A DNA stretch of 64,000 nucleotides from CBDFNN01 sp965250215 (GCA_965250215.1 CBDFNN010000004.1:1922001-1986000); one strand, 5' to 3'; positions 32,701-41,673 are shown, counted from the first letter of the stretch. Notes: generated from the sequence alone by a model not told the origin. Made by a program: numbers and translations.

Positions 32701-34296
32701 TTAGACTGCTGCCGTTTCGATTTGGATAATGGTGTCTTGTCGGGGGAAACCGACTCCGAAAGCCTCAATAGCTTTCATCGCTGTCTTATTCTCCTGGAAT
32801 AATGCGTGGGCGACGGTGTCACGGTCTCCGTTGCCGTCAAGATCAAAGAGTGTCGCGTCCTTCGAAATCGAAATCTCGAATTCCTTTTCGTCTCCGTAGT
32901 AAAGGAAACTAGGATCGGCAAGACCAATGAAGGGGAGAGACACCGCGTCTTCGGCGAATCCAGGAAGGACGCTTACCTCGACAACTTCACGACCCCAAAT
33001 CCGAGGAACATCCATCGTAGATGTTGGATCGGAGAAGATGAATCGACCGTTTGCGTCTGTAAGTCCTCTCAAGACAGTTGGAACGTCGGTTCCAACAAAC
33101 CATTTTGCATTTTTTCGACTTGATCGCGGCATTCTTCCGAGAGCTAGGTTTAAATCTTGGAACGTCAAGTCAGCGATGGATGTCATTCCAACGGGCATCG
33201 TGTAGGTATCAGCTCCGGCGAGATTTAACAAGCCTGTAAAGTTTCCGAATACTGGTGAACCGTCACCGATAAATCCGGCTTTGTCTTCAGCTTCCGAGAA
33301 CGCCTCGCCAATCATCTTGGCGATATCGGACAACTGAACTAAAGTCTGGTGTCTGTTGAAGGTGTCGCACCATGGCAGAATCGCGCCGAGCATTTCGGCT
33401 TTCATCGTATCCTTTCCAAAAGTTGCCGATGTAAGTGGAACGGGTCTGCACTTGCCAATCCAAAAGGCCGATGGCTTAGAGGCTACGTTGAACAAGTTGA
33501 TTTCGCCCGTTTCGATCGGACCAATGTTTCTCCAGTACTTTCTAACCACTCCATACTCCTCTGCGGCGACGTGAATTTCAGCAAAGAAAGCTACAGGAAC
33601 GAGAAGCGTTCCGGTTTCTGGATTGGCGGGATCGACGGTTGTCAAGAGTCGGAAGACTTTCGCTTTTACACGCTGCTTGGCACGTTTGGGAATGTCGGCG
33701 TCTTCGATGAATTGGGCGGCTGCGCGAATCTCAGCACCGAATTGATCTTCGGTCATTTTCATTCGCTTGTCAGTATATGCTGTCTCAAGTCCAGACGAAT
33801 TTGAGCGACCGAGCGCCTTCATGGTCTGAACCTCTAGAAAATCAACGGCGTGATTTCTCCAAAGGGGAGATACTTCGCCAATCACATCCGCTTGGATACT
33901 ACGAATTGTATTTTCCAAGGTGATCGGTGCGTCGCTAGGTGTTGGTGTTGCCGTCGGAAGGATTTGATTCGTGTCGGAAATTCGGGATTCCAATCCTCGC
34001 GTTACCGCCTCATTGATGATTCGGGTCAAGCTTTCATTATCCGGAACGGGCACCTCGGCCGGGGGAGTTTCCTCACCTTCTTCTCCGGTATTGCCACCAA
34101 TAGCGCGGGTTGCACCTCCGACGGCTACTCCTTCTGCCAATGTGGTCAATGTATCAGAGTGTGACGTCCATCCATCAAGCCAATCTATGCACACAGAAAT
34201 CGACCCCATATCGACACCTTGTACATCGAAAGCGTAGACTGAGCCAAGAATCAAGACCGTTAAGGCCGATATGAATTTGAAATATTTTGAGTTCAT
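32701..34296 (-). CDS. HK97-fold major capsid protein with hydrophobic N terminus
   Basis: 531 residues. The C-terminal three quarters (AFWIGKCRPVPLTSATFGKDTMKAEML ... PVFGNFTGLLNLAG ... DVPRIWGREVVEVSVLPGF) show the HK97 capsid pattern, and the gene follows the prohead protease. Residues about 1-130 would be the scaffold-like region removed by the protease. Unusually, it begins MNSKYFKFISALTVLILGSVYA, a Sec-like hydrophobic segment. The start lies 11 bp after the protease stop; the next ATG (34209) would omit the segment but leaves a much longer gap. Confidence 0.75.
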   Translation of the reverse strand: MNSKYFKFISALTVLILGSVYAFDVQGVDMGSISVCIDWLDGWTSHSDTLTTLAEGVAVGGATRAIGGNTGEEGEETPPAEVPVPDNESLTRIINEAVTRGLESRISDTNQILPTATPTPSDAPITLENTIRSIQADVIGEVSPLWRNHAVDFLEVQTMKALGRSNSSGLETAYTDKRMKMTEDQFGAEIRAAAQFIEDADIPKRAKQRVKAKVFRLLTTVDPANPETGTLLVPVAFFAEIHVAAEEYGVVRKYWRNIGPIETGEINLFNVASKPSAFWIGKCRPVPLTSATFGKDTMKAEMLGAILPWCDTFNRHQTLVQLSDIAKMIGEAFSEAEDKAGFIGDGSPVFGNFTGLLNLAGADTYTMPVGMTSIADLTFQDLNLALGRMPRSSRKNAKWFVGTDVPTVLRGLTDANGRFIFSDPTSTMDVPRIWGREVVEVSVLPGFAEDAVSLPFIGLADPSFLYYGDEKEFEISISKDATLFDLDGNGDRDTVAHALFQENKTAMKAIEAFGVGFPRQDTIIQIETAAV

Positions 34297-34307
34297 CAGT
34301 TTAGTTA

Positions 34308-35285
34308 TTAGCGTTGGCCAAGAGCCGTTTCTAGGGCTTCCTTGACTATTCTTTCGACTTCTTTGGGGTTGATGGTTCGAACGCTCGGTTCTGGTTGAGC
34401 GACGGGAGCGGACGGAGAAAGCGACCGTATTTCGGTCTTGAATTCCTCGATGTCCATTCCAAGTTTCGAGACCGCCTCGAGAACGGGGTCCTGATATCGA
34501 CCCGTTAGTTTTTCGGCGTGCCGGATGACAGATCGATTTCTAGAGATCGATGCGTCGGAGTTTGATGGAGAAGGAACGAGAGACCACTCGACGAGCTGCC
34601 ACTCGTTAAAGACCCAAGCCTCCAAGGCCTCGTCGTATTCAAATTCTTTCCAATTCGGCTCGATACCGACGGACGCTCCACGAATCCAACCTTTCAAGGC
34701 TTTTCGCTTGATGTGCATCACTTCGTCGTGATCCGTGTCCCAATCGCCTGGCGTCATTAAGGCGGTAATATTGGAACCGTCTCGGGAAATACTCGAGCCA
34801 CCTAAAACGAGATCGCCGTGGAAATAGCGAACGTGATTGTATTTCTTGTAATAGGAAAAGTCTGCGCCCTCGGCGCGAATGATCGTCCCGTAAGAATCGA
34901 TACCATCGGTGTTGATGGTCCAGGACATATCATCGGTTTCGGTGTTGTGATCCGACGTGACTTCGAAAGCCCTGGTATACAAATTGGGTGCTGTGGCGGT
35001 GTGGCCACGCTGGGTCGACTCCGTGCCATAGGCTTCGGCGTCACTGCGTGCGAGAGTTAGGAGATCATCATTCGGAACGTCTAGAGTGTTAGCAAAAGAT
35101 CGAAGGGTGTCCGGGGAGGGAAGGAGAGTCCTTCCGGCCATAATGGAATCAATTTCCGATGTCTCGATAGTCGCGTCAGTCGCCATTCTTTGCAGAATAT
35201 CGAGACGGCTTGATCCGTCCGTTGCGAGCTCGTCAACGCGGCTTGATAGAAATCTAGAAAGTGTTTCTCGTCGAGGCATTTCCAA
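34308..35285 (-). CDS. HK97-type prohead protease with N-terminal HTH-like domain
   Basis: 325 residues. The C-terminal part (HVRYFHGDLVLG, WIRGASVGIEPNWKEF, WQLVEWSLVPSPSNSDA) is the U35/S78 prohead protease pattern; the Ser is in GASVG and the His in the NHVRYFHG stretch. The N-terminal about 90 residues (DILQRMATDATIETSEIDSIMAGRTLLPSPDTLRSFANTLDVPNDDL) look like an XRE helix-turn-helix, seen in some phage proteases. It would mature the capsid by cleaving its N-terminal scaffold. Confidence 0.75.
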   Translation of the reverse strand: MEMPRRETLSRFLSSRVDELATDGSSRLDILQRMATDATIETSEIDSIMAGRTLLPSPDTLRSFANTLDVPNDDLLTLARSDAEAYGTESTQRGHTATAPNLYTRAFEVTSDHNTETDDMSWTINTDGIDSYGTIIRAEGADFSYYKKYNHVRYFHGDLVLGGSSISRDGSNITALMTPGDWDTDHDEVMHIKRKALKGWIRGASVGIEPNWKEFEYDEALEAWVFNEWQLVEWSLVPSPSNSDASISRNRSVIRHAEKLTGRYQDPVLEAVSKLGMDIEEFKTEIRSLSPSAPVAQPEPSVRTINPKEVERIVKEALETALGQR

Positions 35286-35382
35286 AAGTTTGGTACAACC
35301 AACTATTGGAAATCAAGTAAATATATTTTAACCGCCTTGTCACTCCCGACTTCTCGGGTATACTTCTTTGAAGGGGTAAATC

Positions 35383-35658
35383 TTAGCTTTTTGGAGAAAT
35401 GATTTGGACGCCGTGGCGATTGACGGTGGAGTAATCAACGGGTCTTTCGTGAACCAAATTATGAATCGTTTTGGCCTTCTTTTGCCCGTCGTACTTAGCT
35501 TCTAAGGCCTCGCACGCCTCCAAAGCCGTCATGCCTTCGCTCTCGCGTAAACGCCTGAATTCTCGACGCAACTTCGCGTTGAAAATGTATTCGGCAGTTT
35601 TCGTGAATATTATTTCTGCCTCTTTTTGGGAAAGATTATCCGGAAGTTTGATCTGCAT
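35383..35658 (-). CDS. hypothetical phage protein
   Basis: 91 residues, helical (LRREFRRLRESEGMTALEACEALEAKYDGQKKAKTI), resembling a small DNA-binding helix-turn-helix. It overlaps the portal gene by 23 bp. The 97-bp stretch to the protease gene has no coding signal. Confidence 0.5.
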   Translation of the reverse strand: MQIKLPDNLSQKEAEIIFTKTAEYIFNAKLRREFRRLRESEGMTALEACEALEAKYDGQKKAKTIHNLVHERPVDYSTVNRHGVQIISPKS

Positions 35659-36898
35659 CTATCGCGTCGAGGGGTTGGAGTTGGTGGTTGACCAAGAGTC
35701 TATCCGTACCGGGAATAAACTTCTTTCCATCGCGCGCGCGGATCTCTGCGATGGTGTCGATTCCGGACCGAATAGCGATCTCGTCAATCTCTTTCTGAGT
35801 CTTTCGGCCGGTCGGTTTCATTTCGTCGGCTTTAATTCGGAGCTTGCCACGTTCAACAACCTTGAAGGCGTCTTCAAAACACACTATGAGCTCGTCCTGC
35901 AAATCCTTTGCCCGATTGTTAGTAAAAAGTTCGTAGAGTGACAACTTGGTGTTGTCGGACGCGGCTCGACTGTTGTCGTCTTTGAATAGCGTCGTGGGTA
36001 CACGAAAAAGAATGTGGAGGTCTTCTCTGTTCATTCCTGCACCGGTCACATATTCCAAGTCTCTGCTTTTTATCTGGAGTAGCTTAGGAGTAAGACCCTT
36101 TCCAGCTACGAAAGGTCGATCCCTTCCGATATTTTCGTGGCCTTGAAAGTCCTTCATAAATCTATCTTGAAAGTCTCTCGCTTGGGCGGCTGAGATTTCC
36201 TCGTCCGTTGTAAATCCAATTCTTGGAACTCCACCGTCTTGAAATTGATTTCGACGATAGATTTTCATCCACTTGTCGATGTCAATTTCATAGGCGGCGG
36301 CCTCGATTACTGAACAACATTTTTGGGGGTCTTCCGGATGTTCGTTTCTAAACCAAAGAATGTCATCTTTATCAATCTCAACGTATTTCCTTTTTGCGTG
36401 GTGCATATAGTACACCTTATAGTGAGAGACCGAGATGTCTTGATTGAATACGGGTTCAACCGTGAAATACTTTTTCCACAGACGCTGGAGCTGGACCGGG
36501 ACTCCTAGATCATTTCGAATGATGAAAAAGAAGCACTTTCCGTCCAAATCGAGGCTAGTTTGAAGCCATTTCCAGTTTTTACGCGGTCCGGATCCGTCCA
36601 TGGTGCCCAATAGACGAACCCAAGGATGTGAGGGAAGAATTTTTTCCCATTCTGATTGACTGGTGCATCTCTCAACGGTGGCCGTTTCCATTGCAGTCGC
36701 CACTTCGTCCGATCTTAGATCGACCAAATAGGAAACCCAGCCGATGTAGGCTCCACGACTGAGAATCTTTCGATTGGTCGACATTCCCGGTTTGCACGGG
36801 GGACAAAGGGAAGACGTTTGAAAGGAGCTGACTTGTTCGGTTGACCTGGTTAATTGGACTTGGCGTCGAATATGGGTGAGAGCGGAGATTTGGTTCAT
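35636..36898 (-). CDS. phage portal protein
   Basis: 420 residues forming the dodecameric DNA entry ring. Pattern: WEKILPSHPWVRLL, WKWLQTSLDLDGKCFFFIIRNDLGVPVQLQRL, IDKDDILWFRNEHPED, FQDGGVPRIGF and LEYVTGAGMNREDLHILFRVPTTLF are those of the HK97 portal family. It starts with a 4-bp overlap to the preceding small membrane gene and lies two genes after terL. Confidence 0.85.
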   Translation of the reverse strand: MNQISALTHIRRQVQLTRSTEQVSSFQTSSLCPPCKPGMSTNRKILSRGAYIGWVSYLVDLRSDEVATAMETATVERCTSQSEWEKILPSHPWVRLLGTMDGSGPRKNWKWLQTSLDLDGKCFFFIIRNDLGVPVQLQRLWKKYFTVEPVFNQDISVSHYKVYYMHHAKRKYVEIDKDDILWFRNEHPEDPQKCCSVIEAAAYEIDIDKWMKIYRRNQFQDGGVPRIGFTTDEEISAAQARDFQDRFMKDFQGHENIGRDRPFVAGKGLTPKLLQIKSRDLEYVTGAGMNREDLHILFRVPTTLFKDDNSRAASDNTKLSLYELFTNNRAKDLQDELIVCFEDAFKVVERGKLRIKADEMKPTGRKTQKEIDEIAIRSGIDTIAEIRARDGKKFIPGTDRLLVNHQLQPLDAIDADQTSG

Positions 36899-37164
36899 AC
36901 AGAAGCCTCAAAAACAGGTAATTGAATGGTTCTCGCCATCGTGAACGAATCGTGTATCACTTTTGGATCGTCATCGAGGGCGGTTTTGCAAATGTGATCG
37001 TTGAATTTTGTTTGTTCGTCTCGTAGAGAACCGACTTTTGATTGAAGTCTCGAAAGTGCAACGGCTGTCTTATTAGCTCGTCGGTTGCAAAGGAAAAAGG
37101 TGATTCCAAGTCCGATATTTGCCATGACGGAGACGGTCGCTATGATGAGGGCGGCCGTCAGCAT
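36895..37164 (-). CDS. small membrane protein with coiled coil
   Basis: 89 residues. One N-terminal hydrophobic helix (LTAALIIATVSVMANIGLGITFF) is followed by a charged helix (RRANKTAVALSRLQSKVGSL). The layout is spanin- or i-spanin-like, but the position between terL and portal is not typical for lysis. It overlaps the portal by 4 bp. Confidence 0.55.
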   Translation of the reverse strand: MLTAALIIATVSVMANIGLGITFFLCNRRANKTAVALSRLQSKVGSLRDEQTKFNDHICKTALDDDPKVIHDSFTMARTIQLPVFEASV

Positions 37165-37385
37165 GGGCGAAAACCAAAAAATGGGCTTTTATACAGACAC
37201 CCCAGTACGGACGGGACTATGCCCTCGGTTCCTAAAAAAAGGGGGTACCCCTCTCTATGTTCTGAGCTGGCGCATTCAACTCCTCTCGTCTCTATCGAAT
37301 TGAAGGCGTGAAGATCTGTGTCAACAATGAACAAGGTCTTGTCATCGCCTCGTGACGTAGCCCTGATTGCAATAACTCTAGGCAT
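37158..37385 (-). CDS. possible small phage protein
   Basis: 75 residues. It overlaps terL by 8 bp and the next gene by 7 bp, matching the packing of its neighbours, which is the main support. No recognisable motif. Confidence 0.45.
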   Translation of the reverse strand: MPRVIAIRATSRGDDKTLFIVDTDLHAFNSIETRGVECASSEHREGYPLFLGTEGIVPSVLGCLYKSPFFGFRPC

Positions 37386-38649
37386 AGAATTGGTCTAGTG
37401 GGTTTCCGCTCTTCTTGACGAAATAAAGTGTAGCATATCTTCCGGCATTCATCCCATGGTCTTTGTAATCTACCGGACGATCTGTCAACTCTCCGGTCTT
37501 CTTGTTGAAGATGAAACAATACTCGTCTCTCTCCTCCAGTAGATTAAAGGAACGTCTTGTAACATGGAGTTTCATTGAATTAACTGCATTAAGACCGGCA
37601 TCAATGGCTTTGTCGGCTGATACCATGTTGAATTCGGCCTTTTTAAGCGACTCCATCTCTGCTTTGCTGGCATAGTCGTATAGGATTGGCTCATGGTTGT
37701 AGTCGCCGATTGTCTTCTTCATCTTCTCCACCATGTCATTGAACTCGAGGTGAGACTCATAGATCAACTCATCCCAATGGGCATGATATCCGCCCTCTCT
37801 ATCAAAGAATGTGATCCGAACAAGACAAGTCGGATGATTCCATCCTCGGTCAATGCCATAGATAACCCTTCCACCTTCCGGTACCTCGTCCACCAGCTCC
37901 CAATTGGGATGAACTAGATCGTCATCTATCTCCGGATACTCTCCATAAAGTATCATCCGTTTCAGATTGGGATTGAGTTCGGCTTTCTTCTCGATGGCTT
38001 TGAGTGCTCCCTCTCCGTAGAACTTATTATCGTACACCGATGAGACCTCGAACAGTGTGTCGTCGGTCTCCATTGCCTTTGGATACTTCTTTCTCAGCCA
38101 CGGCGCGCGCTTCCGATGAGGGTTCCATGAGCCGGTCAACTGTTGATAGGTTGGGAATTCATCACCTCGGAGAGACCCATCAATATCGTCAATGTCCTCC
38201 TCGCTGAATTCGTCCATCTCGTCGATGTTGATCCGCGTCAACCCGACCATTGACTTAATAATACCGGGATTGTCGAACCCCTTAAAGATCATTTGAGAGC
38301 CATTCGCGAAATCCGCGTTCATATGGCTTTTGGTGATATTGACCTCCTCAGGTGTTAGACCCAATACGTCATTGCAAACCTGTTTGCACAAAGCAAAGCA
38401 TGATTCGCGGAGTGTTCGTTCGACTTTCCTGAGCCTGAGTACCTTCTCTTTTGGGTTGGCAAGACAAGCCAACACTTGTTTTGTCATCAGCTCGCGGCTT
38501 TTGGCTGATCCCCTTGAGCCGCGATTGAAATAATAGCGCTTGTCCCATTCGTACATCGATCGATAGGCCCGATTGAGACCGATCTTGATATTGACTATCT
38601 CGACCTCCTTGGGTTGGGACAGCTCAATCTTTGGCGCTGCTGCTCCCAT
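37378..38649 (-). CDS. terL: terminase large subunit (PBSX/phage type)
   Basis: 423 residues, the ATP-driven packaging motor and nuclease. Walker A-like RGSRGSAKSR (44-53), Walker B INIDEMDEF (140-147). The nuclease part shows YGIDRGWNHPTC (about 268) and YDYASKAEMESLKK, with acidic metal ligands. It follows terS by 3 bp. Confidence 0.9.
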   Translation of the reverse strand: MGAAAPKIELSQPKEVEIVNIKIGLNRAYRSMYEWDKRYYFNRGSRGSAKSRELMTKQVLACLANPKEKVLRLRKVERTLRESCFALCKQVCNDVLGLTPEEVNITKSHMNADFANGSQMIFKGFDNPGIIKSMVGLTRINIDEMDEFSEEDIDDIDGSLRGDEFPTYQQLTGSWNPHRKRAPWLRKKYPKAMETDDTLFEVSSVYDNKFYGEGALKAIEKKAELNPNLKRMILYGEYPEIDDDLVHPNWELVDEVPEGGRVIYGIDRGWNHPTCLVRITFFDREGGYHAHWDELIYESHLEFNDMVEKMKKTIGDYNHEPILYDYASKAEMESLKKAEFNMVSADKAIDAGLNAVNSMKLHVTRRSFNLLEERDEYCFIFNKKTGELTDRPVDYKDHGMNAGRYATLYFVKKSGNPLDQFYA

Positions 38650-38652
38650 TGG

Positions 38653-39021
38653 CTAGTTCCAGATTACTTCCAGAATAAACTTTTTGTCTTTTACCTCCTT
38701 CACGTCGAAGCCGAGAGACTTCTCCATGGCCTTTAGTGCTGCCAGTTTGTCGGTGTGTCGAGCCCGCCTATTCTCAACAATCTTCTTTCGCTGTCGCATG
38801 ATGTAATCACGATCGACACCGTGTTTTGCCTGAACCTCAACAGCGATCTCCTTTCGGTAGGCGATGACATCGTCGCGCTTCTTCCATTTTTGGGCCATCC
38901 TGCCAGGATGTTTTGCCTTAGTTAATCCTTCCATGGCCGCAACATCGGTCGACCCTTGCTCCTTTCGCTCGGCGAAAAGTTTGTGTTTGGGATCAATCTT
39001 GGTGTTCGCTTTCCTAGCCAT
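38653..39021 (-). CDS. terS: terminase small subunit
   Basis: 122 residues, strongly basic and helical; KHKLFAERKEQGSTDVAAMEGLTKAKHPGRMAQKWKKRDDVI suggests an HTH for pac/cos recognition. Directly before terL. Confidence 0.65.
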   Translation of the reverse strand: MARKANTKIDPKHKLFAERKEQGSTDVAAMEGLTKAKHPGRMAQKWKKRDDVIAYRKEIAVEVQAKHGVDRDYIMRQRKKIVENRRARHTDKLAALKAMEKSLGFDVKEVKDKKFILEVIWN

Positions 39022-39033
39022 GATTCAATATTA

Positions 39034-40497
39034 CTACCTTTTGACTCGTTGCCTCAATGCCAGTCCGAACAAGCCAAGAAAAAATGGACCCAGTAAAGAT
39101 TGGGCAATTCTTACTAACTCGCCCGATTGTCCGTAAGGAGCAGGATTTCGCGGTCTGAGAAAGAATAGATTCTGAAAGCTATAGACCAATGATTCTGCGT
39201 ATGCGTGAGTTGTTTCAATTTCGCTCGAAAAGGACAACCCATTAAATTTGAAATAGACAGCTCCTACAATAAAAATACCAGCGAGCCAAAACAATGGCGT
39301 TTTGACCCTCTCACCGTAACCACTAAAAATTTTGTATAGAAAAGGTATAGTCTTATTGGCTTTGGTCGTTCTCGATTTCAATCGGCGCATCTCCTTTTCG
39401 CGATAGTGGAAAGCTCCAGCGGTCGCGTAATCACGTGCGTTTTCATAATTGTATTTTAGATCTCTATACAATATCTCAAGCTTTTCAAATTGCCTTTCCG
39501 CTTTCAAAGTGGATCTCTCATCGTACAACGTAAAATTACCGCGAGCATTTGACCAATTAACGGAAATAAACTCGGCTCGACGTAGATCGGTGTTTAGAAA
39601 TGATACGTTCGCGAGATTCGCGTCTACAAGACGACAATAAGCCTTGTCATTTAGCCAGGTCAAGTTCGACAAGTCCACTCTCGAGGAATTATTGAACACC
39701 AAATGTTCTACAGTTTTGTCTTTCCAGCCCTTCAGTTCTAAAATATTGCCAAAATACGCCCCCGCGAAACTAACTTCGCCCTCTCCTTCAAATCGAGAAT
39801 TGGCGAAGAACGAGAACTTCTCATCGCCAAAGGTGGCATCACGAAAATTGGTATCGTCGCCACTAAATATAGTCAACTTGAATCGTGACAACGATCCTCG
39901 AAATGTGGCATTTTGGAAAGAAGCATTACAATCGAATGTTGTGTTATCAAAGAGTACGCCTTTCTTAAAATCACAATTGACAAAAGAAACACTATTTCCT
40001 TCAAATTTTGCATTTGAAAAATTTTGCCTCTCTTGACTAAAGTCTCGACCTTTGAACGAGGTTTCTCCTTCTAAAAATTTGGCGCTCGAAAAGTCCAGAA
40101 TGCCCTCTGTGTCTTTTCCAGAGAAGTCAGTTAAATTGGCGCGGAATCGCGCGTTGCAAAAGGATAGAAAACCTCTTAAAAATGCATTCGAAAAGTTAGT
40201 CTTTTCGCCAGTAAAAATGGTTCTATCAAACTCGGACCGCGCGTCGAATATTGCGTTGCTAAAGTCAACATCTACAAGTGTAGCTTTCTCGCATTTAATT
40301 CCCTTGCGGAAATAAGCATTTCTAAAATCTGCATCTTTGATTTCTCCCTCAAGTTGAAGCTGCACCGGGAAACGCACGCCTTGGCAGGAGTAACCATATT
40401 CATTAATATAATCCTGCCATTGCTTCTTAAAATCCTCTTTCTGACTATGATTATTCGGCTGGAATAGTACAGGGTATTTATTCTTTCTCTCTTCCAA
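39034..40497 (-). CDS. pentapeptide-repeat protein with C-terminal membrane/pore-like domain
   Basis: 487 residues. Residues about 50-325 are a long pentapeptide-repeat solenoid (ADFRNAYF, DFSNAIF, NFSNAFL, SFCNARF, DFSGKD, NFSNAKF, SFVNCDF and so on). A helical linker (ERQFEKLEILYRDLKYNYENARDYATAGAFHYREKEMRR) leads to a first membrane helix (PLFWLAGIFIVGAVYF), a loop with SLVYSFQNLFFLRPRNP like a pore helix, and a last helix (SLLGPFFLGLFGLAL). This is an ion-channel-like C terminus. Not a standard virion gene; inserted before terS like a moron. A membrane-acting exclusion or abortive role is inferred. Confidence 0.75.
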   Translation of the reverse strand: MEERKNKYPVLFQPNNHSQKEDFKKQWQDYINEYGYSCQGVRFPVQLQLEGEIKDADFRNAYFRKGIKCEKATLVDVDFSNAIFDARSEFDRTIFTGEKTNFSNAFLRGFLSFCNARFRANLTDFSGKDTEGILDFSSAKFLEGETSFKGRDFSQERQNFSNAKFEGNSVSFVNCDFKKGVLFDNTTFDCNASFQNATFRGSLSRFKLTIFSGDDTNFRDATFGDEKFSFFANSRFEGEGEVSFAGAYFGNILELKGWKDKTVEHLVFNNSSRVDLSNLTWLNDKAYCRLVDANLANVSFLNTDLRRAEFISVNWSNARGNFTLYDERSTLKAERQFEKLEILYRDLKYNYENARDYATAGAFHYREKEMRRLKSRTTKANKTIPFLYKIFSGYGERVKTPLFWLAGIFIVGAVYFKFNGLSFSSEIETTHAYAESLVYSFQNLFFLRPRNPAPYGQSGELVRIAQSLLGPFFLGLFGLALRQRVKR

Positions 40498-40562
40498 ATT
40501 GATTCGATCTCAGTTATTCCGACGTTAGATTTTATTGTGCTAATGTATAATAAACACAACCG

Positions 40563-41120
40563 CTAGAATTGCCTACAATTACAAGGTGAGGCTGTCGGAA
40601 TCCGATACGGTTCCCATTCGTCGTCTTTTTTGACATCTCCGAACCATTCCACCTTCACTTTTCCATCTTTCTTCCAAACCCGCCCCAACCAATTATAAGC
40701 TTTTCCCAATACAATGAATTCATCAATAGAGTGTGGTTTCTCGTCACCGGGGCGGACAAACGCAATCCTTGGCCCATCCGCGCTTTTTCTTCCTGGGTGA
40801 ATGGGTAACCATCCATAAATGTGGTTCCCGTCGGTCTTCTCCGTGACGGGGATTACGTCAATCACCGGATCGGTTTTGAATTGTTTAAATATCTCTATTT
40901 GTGCAAATGGACCCTCATCATCTTCCCCCTGGACAATTCTTCCGCAAACCCCGTCTGATCTTGAGAGGAGGTGCAACACACTCGCGGTTGTCTCCGATCC
41001 ATCACGACCTACTCGAACGATTGCTGGGTTTCCAGAAAGTAGTTCAGGGACGTTTATTTTAATTGCTAGCCCCACTAAACTAGCCCTGTTGATTCGTTCC
41101 GAATAAATTCCATAGGCCAT
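40563..41120 (-). CDS. hypothetical phage protein
   Basis: 185 residues if started at 41120, or 170 from a GTG at 41075 that overlaps the previous stop by 1 bp. No recognisable motif; ends in a Cys pair (SPCNCRQF). It is between the HNH-like gene and the pentapeptide gene. Confidence 0.5.
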   Translation of the reverse strand: MAYGIYSERINRASLVGLAIKINVPELLSGNPAIVRVGRDGSETTASVLHLLSRSDGVCGRIVQGEDDEGPFAQIEIFKQFKTDPVIDVIPVTEKTDGNHIYGWLPIHPGRKSADGPRIAFVRPGDEKPHSIDEFIVLGKAYNWLGRVWKKDGKVKVEWFGDVKKDDEWEPYRIPTASPCNCRQF

Positions 41121-41457
41121 TTTTCAACAGATCCAGCGATGGCCAATTGTAAACCCTCAACTCTTCGATATGGATTGATATTCGAGCCATAAAACGTTTC
41201 AATATTCTCGAGGATCATTTCGGCGATATTGTGGCCATCATCTAGAATGGCTCCAAAACCCCTCTGATGTTGGTCTTCAATGTGACATTTGAAACACCAC
41301 ATCGGACTTGAAGGAGATCGGATCCCTTGGGCTTTCCACCCTTTATATGGCAACCGACTAGAGCCTCGAACCAGTGACCACACTTCTGGCATATTCCGCC
41401 GCCTTTCAAGAACTCACAAAATTTGGGGTCTCGATATGTTGTTGGCTTAGGCAACAC
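41075..41457 (-). pseudogene. HNH/zinc-type phage protein with an apparent frameshift
   Basis: The first frame (from 41457) reads MLPKPTTYRDPKFCEFLKG then GICQKCGHWFEALVGCHIKGG, a zinc CxxC. It then goes off track, while the adjacent frame reads MWCFKCHIEDQHQRGFG, the expected second C..CH..EHQ.G half, and continues to 41075. Joined, it is a small HNH or DUF1364-like phage protein, typically found at the start of late operons next to terminase genes. A 1-base slip near 41310 would restore it. Confidence 0.55.
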
Positions 41458-41544
41458 TCTAGTGTTGAAGGCCCAAAGGGAAGACTATTCCATACCACAT
41501 AGGTATCCCAAGGAAATAGAAAATGGAGAGGGCCAAAAAGATAT

Positions 41545-41573
41545 TGTAGGCCAGTTTGTAGGCCGGTGTAGCC
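41545..41573. promoter_or_regulatory. candidate right integrase arm sites
   Basis: TGTAGGCC at 41545-41552 and 41557-41564 (12-bp spacing) and a weaker TGTAGCC at 41567, about 90 bp inside attR. This matches the spacing of the left pair at 3127/3139. The rest of the 41458-41777 gap has no gene; attR lies in it. Confidence 0.45.
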
Positions 41574-41658
41574 CTCAGTAGCCGGACTTTGGAGGGGAGA
41601 GAGAGGGAAAAACCCTGTATTCTTGGGCTGTCAGGGGTCGAGAGGGGGTAGGTTCTAC

Positions 41659-41673
41659 TCCCGCTCTCGGTAC
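41659..41673. repeat. attR core
   Basis: Second copy of TCCCGCTCTCGGTAC, the displaced 3' end of the tRNA-Leu target. It defines the right prophage end. Confidence 0.9.

Larger units (their letters stand above)
3053..41673. mobile_element. complete-looking temperate siphovirus-type prophage
   Basis: About 38.6 kb between att repeats. It contains integrase, excisionase-like gene, repressor control region, replication gene, cytosine methyltransferase, terminase pair, portal, protease, capsid, tape measure, endolysin and holin-like genes. Gene order terS-terL-portal-protease-capsid-tail tape measure is that of HK97-like tailed phages; the tape measure and absence of sheath or baseplate genes suggest a non-contractile tail. 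Accessory genes sit in three places: beside attL (HEPN-like), between repressor and lysis genes (restriction-modification and unknown cassette) and before terS (pentapeptide membrane protein). Two internal genes look frameshifted, so inducibility is uncertain. Confidence 0.93.

Noticed and set aside
39449..40315. Rightward frames opposite the pentapeptide gene
   Set aside because: Shadow frames created by the repetitive AsnPhe codons; no start context.
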